A stretch of DNA of 64,000 nt from Saprospiraceae bacterium (GTDB lineage: Bacteria; Bacteroidota; Bacteroidia; Chitinophagales; Saprospiraceae). The notes under the pieces are model-generated. The model was not told where the DNA came from. It saw only the letters and a program-made list of their open reading frames with translations, and did no database searches. The translations under genes and the position numbers were made by a program. The number at the start of each line of letters is the position of its first letter. Position 1 is the stretch's first letter. Of this stretch, positions 52,128 through 61,193 are shown in pieces. The stretch lies in NCBI GenBank assembly GCA_016787525.1, contig JAEUUP010000096.1:25608-89607 (forward strand), in the 5' to 3' direction.

Positions 52128-55100
52128 TTATTGCTGCCACAAAATAGACTCTACTGGCATATCATCTCCAATCAATTCTAATAATTCAATAGCATTCAAA
52201 CACCACTGCGCTGTATTATTGGTCGAAACAGTAGGTATTTCACGCATAAACCGCAAATTATTGGGTGGATTTACCTCTTTTGTTCCGAATATCGCCCCAT
52301 TTTTATAATATTTTGGCGATAAAAATATGTCCCAAGACTTTTTTGCAGCCTGTGTGTTTTTTGTTTGATAAGCAAAATAGGCAGGCAAACGGCAAAAATG
52401 CGGCGACATTTCATTCAGTTGAACCGATTGTTGAAATGCTTTTTGCGTTTCTTCTTTCGATGCGCCATACAATTCACAATACTGTAAAAACAGACGTGTC
52501 CAATCCGCATCTTTGAAGTAACGACTCAACTCAAAAGCCACTTCTGGACCTCCCATCAAGACGCTCAAGTGCGATTGTCCAATGTCTTTCGGATTCAATT
52601 GATACAACTCATTCGTTTTGGGGTCATAACCAAACGCACCTTGCACCCCTGAATAAAATCCATAAGGCATTTTGGCAAAACTTTTTACCCCCCTCAGTAT
52701 TTTTTCTTTCCAAGTCGAGTCCCCTGTACGTTCCCATTCGGTCATCCAATTGCCCACCATCGCAAACCAGTCTGGTCCGACTCTCGCATGAGTGGGATAT
52801 TCCGATTTGGGTAAAATCAAACGTAAAGGGTCTGTTTTGACTAAAGTTTGATCTGCATTCGCTACTTCTCGCATCAACTCGCCTGTACGTTCATCTGTCG
52901 TCAGATAGTATAAAAAACGTTTCAAAGCGGCTTGACTGATGCGAATCTCCTTAGAGCCACAGCCCCAATGCCGCACATTGTGCCTCGAACCCAAGCCTGC
53001 AAAACGCCCCAAATGATATACATCCACCTCGCTCGTGTGACGGGTCATTGCCTCTGCCATGCGAAAGGCATCTGATTTGCCCGTTCGCAAAAAATTATAC
53101 CACAGCCATAAATCTGGCATCAATTCCGTATTTGCCCATGCAAAACCACCGATGTCGTAACGCCAAGCATGGCGCACATCATCATAGGTATGCATGACAT
53201 CACCATAATTCCAGTAGCCATACCAACGTCGTTGTTCTACTTCATTTTTATAAAAATTAAAAGCGGAATCTAATTGATTTTCAATCCATTCCCGCCCTTT
53301 TGTCGTGCGATTGGGCAACGACCACACACCAAAAGCTTGCACATTGTGCAGATACTGAGGGGTCGCCATAAGCAAGGGTGGGTTGTTAGAAATATGTACA
53401 GCATGATTCAAAAAATCGTTCGTTGGTACTTCTCCGTAAAAACCCAAAGTCCATTCACTTGTACGAGCAACGCCTTGCGGTGTCGAAAAACCAGGTTGAA
53501 CATCTTCATACGATGCTTCCAAACCATGTCCCCAAGCCAAAGTATCGTAGTGACGCATATCCATCGCTTCACCAAAAGGCGACCAAGACCACCCCCTCAG
53601 TATCGCAGCATCGGAAGCGGCATTTTTAACCTCAAAAGCAGCAGGATAAGACTGCCAAAAATCGCGTAAACTCAACGACAAACCACCCGATACATCGCCA
53701 ACAAACACCAAACCCGAAGCTCGTTTACCTGCATTGACATCAATCCATGCGCCTTTATCGTGTGTTCTTTTTTGAATAGAAAAACCGTCTGCCGCATGTT
53801 GAGTCAAACGGAAATCACGCCAAATCGCCCAATCTTTAATGAGGTTTTGCCCTTTGGTATCGTATGTATCTTGATTGGGTACACGTTTTCCTAAAAATTG
53901 ACTGTCGTACACATTTTTTTTATCCCAAATCAAGGTTCTGCGCCCTGTAAGCGGTTGTATGGGTTCTGACCAAATACCACCACTCTCTTCTGATTCTCCG
54001 CCAAAACGAACATGACGATTCAGCACCTCTTCACGCATTGGCACATCAAATTGCCAACCGATACCTTTGATAAAATCTTTGTCGGCTTCACCATCGTAAA
54101 TCAAAGTTTGAACGATGCGTACATGCTCAATATCAGCGTAAAAATAAAGCCGCACAATAAACGGCAGCCATTCGCGCTTCCCATCTGAAAAAACACCTTC
54201 AATGCGCACAACGGCTTTAATTTCACCATTCTGCTCAATGCTTACATTTTTAATTTTATTTTTAAATACCTTTTTTTCAATAGTTTGTGCCATCTCCAAT
54301 TCACCATCGGGTTTATTTTGCCAATGACAAACCAGATAGCCATTGCGCCCAATCAAACGGTTTTGATACGTCAAAGAGTCTAGTAAAATATTGCCATTGC
54401 GAGGTATGGAACAGCTGATTTTGCCCGTTTGAATGTGAATATTCTGCGCATTTTCTTCAATTTTAAGGGTATTGACCTGTTTGGGCATTTTGCCAATACT
54501 CAATTCAAATGCTTTTTCATTACCTTCGACAACAGTGGCTAAACCAAACCATTTGAGTGAACCGTCGTCCCAATAAGCATTTGTCCATGTTTGCAAAGGC
54601 ATTGTTTTACCTTCGTTGCTTTTCAACAAAAATGTTTCTTTTGTAGAAATTTCACCTCTTTTGAATGGTACACCCCAACTGACACCCGTTTTTACTGAGG
54701 GGGGTGTTTGTCCTAACCAATTGAGCGTAATGGTACTTAAAAAGTTTTTTAGAGAACAGTTTTCTAAAGAACGAATACCGTCAACAACGATTGAAGCGTT
54801 GAGTTTTGCTCCATCAAAATTTGTATGCGTATTGTCTTTCGGAAAAAACTGTTCTTTAACAGCTTCTTGACTCAATTTTTCATAAGCAGAAGCTATTTTT
54901 TTATTCAAATCAATGAAAAATACCCCTTCTTGCTCTGCTATTTGCTGCGCCCAAGATGCGTAAGAGTCGCTTGATAGCACCACTTTACCATTTTTATCCC
55001 AATTATTGCGTGGCACGAGCGAGCAAATGATAGGAATTGCGCCTTTGCTTTTGGCATCGCGCACATATTTTCGCATATACCAACCATAGGTGTAAACCGT

Positions 55101-55517
55101 TTCTTTGACCTTCCGAATGGGGTTATAAATTTCTTTTGACGAGTCGCTGATGCCGCGTATTGTGCCGCGTGCGCGCGATGTGTCGTCGAGTGCGCCTGCA
55201 TCGTTGTGACCAAATTGCATGATGACAAAATCGCCCGCTTTGAGCGTTGCCATGATTTTGTCCCAACGTCCATCGGTGACGAAAGTGCGACTGCTACGCC
55301 CTCCGATAGCGTGGTTTTGTATGTCAATACGGTTGGTATCGAAATGAGGTGCGATGACTGAACCCCAGCCCCACAGACTGTCTTTACCAAGTCCGCTACC
55401 GTTTTTGACGGTTGAGTCGCCGATGATGTAGAGAGTCGGTTTGGTTGTCGTGAAACGAAACGCGGTTAATAGAGTAATAAAAAATAGAAGCCCGAAAAAG
55501 GGGATATTTTTTTTCAT
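52128..55517 (-). CDS. Rhamnogalacturonan acetylesterase (CE12) fused to a PL26-type lyase
   Basis: An 1129-residue exported protein with two catalytic parts. The first (about 28-260) is an SGNH esterase of the rhamnogalacturonan acetylesterase type: IIGDSTVKNG (Ser35), HAIGGRSSRTF (Gly72), QFGHNDAG (Asn105) and PKDNTHTNFDG (Asp228, His231). The second (about 265-1129) resembles exo-rhamnogalacturonan lyases (PcRGLX/YetA, PL26): WLGQTPPSVKTGVSWGVPF, TNAYWDDGSLKWFGLATVV and WYGYWNYGDVMHTYDDVRHA. Together they would remove acetyl groups and then cleave pectin backbone. It lies behind susC-susD. Motif copies at 52688, 53354, 53592 and 54694. Confidence 0.82.
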   Translation of the reverse strand: MKKNIPFFGLLFFITLLTAFRFTTTKPTLYIIGDSTVKNGSGLGKDSLWGWGSVIAPHFDTNRIDIQNHAIGGRSSRTFVTDGRWDKIMATLKAGDFVIMQFGHNDAGALDDTSRARGTIRGISDSSKEIYNPIRKVKETVYTYGWYMRKYVRDAKSKGAIPIICSLVPRNNWDKNGKVVLSSDSYASWAQQIAEQEGVFFIDLNKKIASAYEKLSQEAVKEQFFPKDNTHTNFDGAKLNASIVVDGIRSLENCSLKNFLSTITLNWLGQTPPSVKTGVSWGVPFKRGEISTKETFLLKSNEGKTMPLQTWTNAYWDDGSLKWFGLATVVEGNEKAFELSIGKMPKQVNTLKIEENAQNIHIQTGKISCSIPRNGNILLDSLTYQNRLIGRNGYLVCHWQNKPDGELEMAQTIEKKVFKNKIKNVSIEQNGEIKAVVRIEGVFSDGKREWLPFIVRLYFYADIEHVRIVQTLIYDGEADKDFIKGIGWQFDVPMREEVLNRHVRFGGESEESGGIWSEPIQPLTGRRTLIWDKKNVYDSQFLGKRVPNQDTYDTKGQNLIKDWAIWRDFRLTQHAADGFSIQKRTHDKGAWIDVNAGKRASGLVFVGDVSGGLSLSLRDFWQSYPAAFEVKNAASDAAILRGWSWSPFGEAMDMRHYDTLAWGHGLEASYEDVQPGFSTPQGVARTSEWTLGFYGEVPTNDFLNHAVHISNNPPLLMATPQYLHNVQAFGVWSLPNRTTKGREWIENQLDSAFNFYKNEVEQRRWYGYWNYGDVMHTYDDVRHAWRYDIGGFAWANTELMPDLWLWYNFLRTGKSDAFRMAEAMTRHTSEVDVYHLGRFAGLGSRHNVRHWGCGSKEIRISQAALKRFLYYLTTDERTGELMREVANADQTLVKTDPLRLILPKSEYPTHARVGPDWFAMVGNWMTEWERTGDSTWKEKILRGVKSFAKMPYGFYSGVQGAFGYDPKTNELYQLNPKDIGQSHLSVLMGGPEVAFELSRYFKDADWTRLFLQYCELYGASKEETQKAFQQSVQLNEMSPHFCRLPAYFAYQTKNTQAAKKSWDIFLSPKYYKNGAIFGTKEVNPPNNLRFMREIPTVSTNNTAQWCLNAIELLELIGDDMPVESILWQQ

Positions 55518-55562
55518 TTTGTCGTGATTTTGACACTAAAGTAAGCGTTTTTATAAAAAATG

Positions 55563-55594
55563 ACCCCCTCAGTAAAGGCTGATACTGAGGGGGT
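55563..55594. terminator. Hairpin made of two inverted motif copies, 55563-55594
   Basis: ACCCCCTCAGTA (55563-55574) and TACTGAGGGGGT (55583-55594) form a perfect 12-bp stem with an AAGGCTGA loop. It sits between the SusD gene and the esterase-lyase gene on the same strand, so it may attenuate transcription into the latter. Confidence 0.7.
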
Positions 55595-55628
55595 GAAAAC
55601 TGAATTTGTATGAACCAAAGAGAAAAAC

Positions 55629-57116
55629 TTAGTTATAGCCCGGGTTTTGCTTCCAAAAACCTGGATTAATCAATAATTCTTTTTGTGGAATTGGATACAA
55701 TAAATCATGCTCATCAATCAAACGACCGAGTGGAACGGCATTGTCTTTGAAGTGCTTGTTCATAACTTCAATTGCTCTGCCGGTACGAACAAGGTCGTGC
55801 CAACGCAAACCTTCGCCCACAAATTCCCATTGACGCTCTTGTTCCAAAGCCAATCGGAAGCCTTCTTTGGTGGCAATAGTGGTGTCCGCCAAACCAGCCC
55901 GTTTGCGCGTGCGATTGAGGTATGTGAGTGCTTGGGCAGGCGGTGTTGCAGCCTCTTCATTCAAGACTTCTGCTTGCATCAACAAGACATCTTCGTAGCG
56001 AATAAGAGGGAAATTGTTCGGTTGGTCACCGATTGCAGTCGGTACAGTTGAACCTTTTTCTAAAAACTTAGTCAACTGAACACGCGCAGATTTTGCACCT
56101 GTTTTGGTATCTGTGTAACCTGTATCGAGTGTAGCAAATTTTCTTTTATCCAAATTGATCCAACCTTTCAACAATGCAGGCGAAATCTGAGCATCGAAAC
56201 CAATGCCAGGTTGATAAGCTGACCATTGTGACGGATATTGAAACGCCTGATTGTTCGCCATAGGGTTGCCCAAGCCCAAACCACCTGCAACGTATTGAAT
56301 CTCAAATACATAGAATTTGTTATCGTTCGCTGCTTTGAACATGTCGCCATAGACCGTTGCCAAAGGAAAAGACGCATCTTTTGCAATCACATCCGCAAAT
56401 TCTGCTTTTGCAAGAGCTAATTTATCTGCTTGTTTGAGTGGATAGCCATACATTGTGAGATAAACTCGACCTAAGAGGGCTTTTGCTGCCCACTTTGTTA
56501 CACGACCTTTGTCGGCTGCGGCGTAGGTTTCGGGCAAATTGGCTATCGCAAATTTTAGGTCTTCGATGATTTGATTATAGACATTGACGGCAGGTTCACG
56601 TTGGATTTTCTTAGATTCCTCAAAAGTCAAAACCTTTGTCGCCAAAGGCACATCACCGAAATAGCGAACTAAATCGAAATAAGCCATTGCACGTAGAAAG
56701 CGTAATTCACCCTTGAATTGTGGTACACGCGTAAACGAGAATGCTTCAATTTTTTCCAAAACGATGTTTGTTCGGTAAACCAGATTGTAAAGGTTAGACC
56801 AAGTTGTTTGCATCGCGCCTGTTTGCGATGTATTGACAAAATTGCCAAAATCTAAGGCATCGCGTTGTGCGCCACCAAAGGCTTCGAGCATATTGTCGGA
56901 GCGTACATCAGACATCAGCCAGTTGTTTGTTGGCATTGTCAGCAATGAATTATATGCGGCAATAACACCTTGGTTGAGTTGATTTTCATCTTTATAAAAG
57001 TCATTAGAGGTGTTGTTTGTCGAAGGTGAAATTTCTAAACTGTCCTTACCACAAGAAGCAACGAACAGGACTAATATTAGACTGCCAAAGGCTATTTTTA
57101 AATTTATAAATTTCAT
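55629..57116 (-). CDS. SusD/RagB family glycan-binding lipoprotein
   Basis: A 495-residue outer membrane lipoprotein that caps the SusC channel and binds glycan. The signal peptide ends in FVASC (lipobox Cys22). Landmarks are ANQAYNSLL-like IAAYNSLLTMPTNNW, ELRFLRAMAYFDLVRYFGDV, GRVTKWAAKALLGRVYLTMY, FPLIRYEDVLLMQAEVLNE and RALEQERQWEFVGEGLRWHD-like stretches near the C terminus. It follows susC after about 160 bases that hold two motif copies (57152 and 57220). It holds no motif copy itself. Confidence 0.93.
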   Translation of the reverse strand: MKFINLKIAFGSLILVLFVASCGKDSLEISPSTNNTSNDFYKDENQLNQGVIAAYNSLLTMPTNNWLMSDVRSDNMLEAFGGAQRDALDFGNFVNTSQTGAMQTTWSNLYNLVYRTNIVLEKIEAFSFTRVPQFKGELRFLRAMAYFDLVRYFGDVPLATKVLTFEESKKIQREPAVNVYNQIIEDLKFAIANLPETYAAADKGRVTKWAAKALLGRVYLTMYGYPLKQADKLALAKAEFADVIAKDASFPLATVYGDMFKAANDNKFYVFEIQYVAGGLGLGNPMANNQAFQYPSQWSAYQPGIGFDAQISPALLKGWINLDKRKFATLDTGYTDTKTGAKSARVQLTKFLEKGSTVPTAIGDQPNNFPLIRYEDVLLMQAEVLNEEAATPPAQALTYLNRTRKRAGLADTTIATKEGFRLALEQERQWEFVGEGLRWHDLVRTGRAIEVMNKHFKDNAVPLGRLIDEHDLLYPIPQKELLINPGFWKQNPGYN

Positions 57117-57278
57117 TATTGAATGATTTTAACATTTAAATTGATAAAAATACTGAGGGGGTAGAGAATTACGAATTAACTTATTGATTATAAATCAATT
57201 ATGCTAATAGAGTAAATTTACTGAGGGGGTAAAAAGGGTTTTGCAAAGCAAAACTCGTAATTCCTAATTCGTCATTCA

Positions 57279-60200
57279 TTAAAACCCTGCTTGCACACCC
57301 AATGTCAAGACTTTCGCTTGCGGATAACCACCATAATCTCCACCTTCGTTGTTTAATGCTTCAGGAGAGAGACCGCCGTAGTATTTGTGCCAGATAAAGG
57401 CATTTTCAAGCGACAAATAGAGTCTCAACGATTGAAATCCTTTGATTTTAGGTGCATCATAGCCCAAAGTGATGTTTTTGATGCGCAGATAGTCTGAGCT
57501 ATACAGCCAACGTGTGTCGTAGAAACCACCTGTTGAAGCATTCATATTAGGCACCCAACCGTTACCAGGTTTATCAACCGATTGCCAACGGTCTTTCCAA
57601 ATCGCCAATTTATTGTACAAATAGCCCATTGTCGGGCGGTCAATTGAGCGACCAATCATGGAGTAAATACTACCACCTGTTTGTGCAAAAGCGACAATAC
57701 GGAGGTCAAAACGCTTGTATTTAAAGTCGTTTGTCAAACCATAAGTGAAGTCAGGCGTTGGTTGCCCTACGATAGAACGGTCTGCGGCTGTAATAACACC
57801 ATCGCCGTTGGTGTCCGCATAACGAGAATCACCGACTTTCATCGTTGACATTTTGGGATATTTTGCCAAATCATCGGCATTCATAAATACACCAACGTGT
57901 GAGTAAAGCATCATAGAGTTGATAGGAGAACCCACTTGAATGATATTTGTCAAGTTTGAAAAGCCTTGTGGGATAGGTGTATTGTCGAAACCTAATTTCA
58001 AGACGGTGTTTTTGTTATAAGAAACATTAAAATTTGTGCGCCATGTGAAATCACTTCTGACAATATTGCGTGAAGTCAAAGTCAATTCATAACCTTTGTT
58101 TTCAATATCGCCTACGTTTTGCCAGCTTGTACTGAATCCAGAAGTTGCTGAAACAGGTGCTTGAAGCAGCAAGTTATTGGTCAAACGGCGATATCTATCT
58201 ACCGATACTAAGATACGATTTTTGAACAATCCGAAATCCAAACCAAAGTTCGTACTTTGTGTTTGTTCCCAACCCAAGTCAAGGTTTTCAATCGTCACAG
58301 GACTGAAACCAGCGACTGAAACATTATTAAACGGATAGTTTTGATTGCCCAATAGTGAGAATTGCGCATTGTCGGGGATACGATTGTTGCCTGTTACGCC
58401 CCAAGAACCACGTAATTTTAAATCACTTACTATATTGTTGTTTTTTAAGAATTTTTCTTCTGAAATGCGCCATGCACCTGAGACAGCAGGGAAAATACCC
58501 CAGCGTTTGTTTGAGCCAAATTTGGAAGAACCGTCTTGACGCAAACTTGTTGAAACGATGTATTTGCCTTTGTAGTCATAACCTGCACGACCGAAATATG
58601 AGACTAAGCCCGTTTTACCAGCACTGATACTTGATCCAATTGTTTTGACAGAAGATGTGCTGAAAATAGGCGACCAGTCGTTGGCAAAGCCTGATGCCGT
58701 TTGTCCACTGGCTTCAAATTGTGTTGTTTCAATCGAATAACCTGCAATTACATTAACATTGTGCGTTTTGTTGAATGATTTATTGTAGCTCAAAACACTT
58801 TGGAACAAATAGCGATTGTTCCAGTTTTGATTGCGGGCGGCTGTTGTTGCTGCACCTTCAACTGTGGTGGCCCAATCACGTAGAGCCGATGTGGGTGTGA
58901 AACGCAAGTCCGTATAGTAGTTGAAATCCATGCCCGCCATAAATTGCGCTTGCAAACCGCTTACAATGTCCACATTCAAATAAGCATTAGAATTTAAACG
59001 ATAGCGACGTGCGTCAAAAACGGAGCGTTCCATATTGGCGATTGGGTTTTGATAACGACCTGACCAAGCATAAGACGGATAAGGCATTGCACCTGTGTAT
59101 TTTCCATACGCTTTGTCCACCACAGGTGGCATCTGAATCGCAACCATCGCCGTATTGTCTTTGCCATCTACACGACCCGTATTCGACCATTCTACTGAGG
59201 GGGCGAGCATGACACCAAATTTAAAGCGATTGGCAATTTTTGTTTCAAAATTAGCACGCAAATTGACCCTTTTCAAGTTCGTTCCGACCGCAATACCATC
59301 TTGGTCGAGGTAAGAAGCTCTGATATTGTACGACATATCGTCACTACCACCGCTTACACCCAATTCGTTATACTTCATCATGGCATCGCGGAACATTTCT
59401 TTTTGCCAATCAATGTATTGCAAACTGTCTTGCCCATAAGCCCATTTGGGGTCATAAATCAAGTTGGCAATAGATAGAGAAGGTGTTGCCCAAGGACTAA
59501 CCCCTAACTCGGCTGCACGAAATTCTTGTGAGTCTGTTGCTTTATAGTCTTTTTTAGGATTCAAAGTTTGTCCACGCGCCACCCATGCTTCGTCAATACT
59601 CTCTTTACGCATCTGAATCCAATCTTCTGCCGAGAGCATATCTATCTTACTTTCAAGGCGTTGCATACCGATATATCCCGAATAAGTCAAACGCGGTTTG
59701 CCTTTTTTACCTTTTTTAGTCGTCACCAACACAACGCCATTTGAACCACGAGAACCATAAATCGCTGCGGCTGCCGCATCTTTCAAGATGTCAATGGTTT
59801 GTACATCCGTTGGATTGATGCCCCGTAAGTTGTCCACAGGTACACCGTCAACAACATAAAGCGGCTCATTTGAGGCATTGATAGAGCCTGTGCCACGTAC
59901 ACGGATTTGCATCTCCGCACCAGGTTCACCGTTGACCGTTTGAGCATACACACCTGCTAACTGACCTGAAAACGCATTTTCAATACGATTCAAAGGACGG
60001 TCATCGAGGTCTTCACTTGATATGCTGGACACGGCGTTGGCGATATTGCCTTTTTTAGCCGTACCATAGCCAATCACAACCGCTTCATCGAGCATACCAG
60101 CTGCTGCTTCCAAAGTAATTTTTAGAGCAGCCGAACCTTTGAAATTCTCCTCATGCGGCTTATAGCCTACAAAAGAAAAAATGAGTGTACCTGATTGAGC

Positions 60201-60416
60201 CGATGATTTGAGTTCAAAAACACCATTGTCGTCGGTGATTGTTCCTGTCGAAGTCCCTTTGATGACCACACTGACACCTGGCATGGGTTCACCTGTGGCA
60301 GCGATGACTTGACCCGACAAGATGGCATCCGCTGTGTTTATCAAATTGTTCCCTGCGTTCCCTTTTGTACCAAGCAGCAAAAGAGGCAGAATGAGGTAAA
60401 TAAGTTTAAATTTCAT
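57279..60416 (-). CDS. SusC/RagA family TonB-linked outer membrane transporter
   Basis: A 1045-residue TonB-dependent transporter for glycans. A signal peptide (MKFKLIYLILPLLLLG) is followed by a carboxypeptidase-like domain (LSGQVIAATGEPMPGVSVVI), a plug domain (GYGTAKKGNIANAVSSIS, EPLYVVDGVPVDNLRGINP, DAAAAAIYGSRGSNGVVLVT) and a 22-strand barrel ending LTLGVQAGF. I chose the ATG at 60416 because it begins the signal peptide; the open frame upstream overlaps the cupin gene. With SusD, esterase-lyase and KdgF-like cupin it forms a pectin use locus. Motif copy at 59194 (APSV). Confidence 0.93.
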   Translation of the reverse strand: MKFKLIYLILPLLLLGTKGNAGNNLINTADAILSGQVIAATGEPMPGVSVVIKGTSTGTITDDNGVFELKSSAQSGTLIFSFVGYKPHEENFKGSAALKITLEAAAGMLDEAVVIGYGTAKKGNIANAVSSISSEDLDDRPLNRIENAFSGQLAGVYAQTVNGEPGAEMQIRVRGTGSINASNEPLYVVDGVPVDNLRGINPTDVQTIDILKDAAAAAIYGSRGSNGVVLVTTKKGKKGKPRLTYSGYIGMQRLESKIDMLSAEDWIQMRKESIDEAWVARGQTLNPKKDYKATDSQEFRAAELGVSPWATPSLSIANLIYDPKWAYGQDSLQYIDWQKEMFRDAMMKYNELGVSGGSDDMSYNIRASYLDQDGIAVGTNLKRVNLRANFETKIANRFKFGVMLAPSVEWSNTGRVDGKDNTAMVAIQMPPVVDKAYGKYTGAMPYPSYAWSGRYQNPIANMERSVFDARRYRLNSNAYLNVDIVSGLQAQFMAGMDFNYYTDLRFTPTSALRDWATTVEGAATTAARNQNWNNRYLFQSVLSYNKSFNKTHNVNVIAGYSIETTQFEASGQTASGFANDWSPIFSTSSVKTIGSSISAGKTGLVSYFGRAGYDYKGKYIVSTSLRQDGSSKFGSNKRWGIFPAVSGAWRISEEKFLKNNNIVSDLKLRGSWGVTGNNRIPDNAQFSLLGNQNYPFNNVSVAGFSPVTIENLDLGWEQTQSTNFGLDFGLFKNRILVSVDRYRRLTNNLLLQAPVSATSGFSTSWQNVGDIENKGYELTLTSRNIVRSDFTWRTNFNVSYNKNTVLKLGFDNTPIPQGFSNLTNIIQVGSPINSMMLYSHVGVFMNADDLAKYPKMSTMKVGDSRYADTNGDGVITAADRSIVGQPTPDFTYGLTNDFKYKRFDLRIVAFAQTGGSIYSMIGRSIDRPTMGYLYNKLAIWKDRWQSVDKPGNGWVPNMNASTGGFYDTRWLYSSDYLRIKNITLGYDAPKIKGFQSLRLYLSLENAFIWHKYYGGLSPEALNNEGGDYGGYPQAKVLTLGVQAGF

Positions 60417-60513
60417 TATCAAAGTGAGTTTAGTTGAGTAAAAATATTTATGAGTAGTGGTTGTGTCGGCTTTACACATTTTAAGGTATAACGCATTGTC
60501 AATAGCTCTTCGA

Positions 60514-60861
60514 CTATAAGAAATCTTCACGCAGAGGGGAAAAAACATCAATAAGTAAACCATCTTCCAAACAAACAGCACCATGAACAGCATTCTCGGG
60601 AACAAAATAAACATCGCCCCCCCTCAGTATTTTTGCCTCACCACTGATGGTTATTTCAAAAACACCGCTAGCGACATAGCTGATTTGTAGGTGTGGGTGG
60701 TGATGCAACGCACCTATTCTGCCTTTCTCGAAGGTTACTTTGACGAGCATCAAAACATTGTTATATGCCATAACTTTGCGACGAACACCTTCTTCTACAT
60801 TCGTCCATTCCAACTCGTCATCGGTAATTAGCGTCTTTCCAAAAAGTTCTGAGATTGTCAT
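60514..60861 (-). CDS. kdgF: KdgF-like cupin
   Basis: A 115-residue single-domain cupin. GALHHHPHLQISYVASGVFE and GGDVYFVPENAVHGAVC give the metal-binding His residues, and the end LLIDVFSPLREDFL is typical of KdgF. KdgF converts the unsaturated uronate released by pectin and alginate lyases to its linear keto form, which fits the lyase three genes away. It starts the locus, 97 bases ahead of susC. The motif copy at 60617-60628 (seven C on the plus strand) encodes ILRGG in a cupin loop. Confidence 0.8.
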   Translation of the reverse strand: MTISELFGKTLITDDELEWTNVEEGVRRKVMAYNNVLMLVKVTFEKGRIGALHHHPHLQISYVASGVFEITISGEAKILRGGDVYFVPENAVHGAVCLEDGLLIDVFSPLREDFL

Positions 60862-61193
60862 CTTGAATCAAAAAAGTTAAAGATAGACATGAAACTATAC
60901 CTATGATTCTATTTAAAAATAAGGCTTTAGCAATATTTTATGTCAGGTTTTCAATATTTGCCACAATGATATTTTAAGTATGGCGTTATTGCGCTATCTT
61001 TTTTGATTTTACTTTTATACTTTTTGGTCGGTAACGTTCCCGATATTCTTTTTTACATAAAGTCTTTATAAAACCCCATAAAAAGAAGTGCTTCCCAAAC
61101 ACAATTTGGGAAGCACTTTTAGTTTCATAAATATTCTTACAGATTTAGTAACAGCTAGCTATTTTTTAATTTCGGGTAAACCAATTCAAATTT
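60862..61193. other. Intergenic stretch upstream of the kdgF-like gene
   Basis: It holds the promoter region of the pectin locus, where I see no perfect TAnnTTTG box, and the flippase terminator (61086-61118). No gene and no motif copy were found. Confidence 0.5.
61086..61118 (-). terminator. Terminator of the flippase gene
   Basis: A perfect 14-bp stem (AAGTGCTTCCCAAA at 61086-61099 with its complement at 61105-61118) and a CACAA loop, followed on the minus strand by CTTTTTATG. Confidence 0.8.

Noticed and set aside
60417..60614. N-terminal extension of susC
   Set aside because: It overlaps the cupin gene in another frame and precedes the clear signal peptide at 60416.
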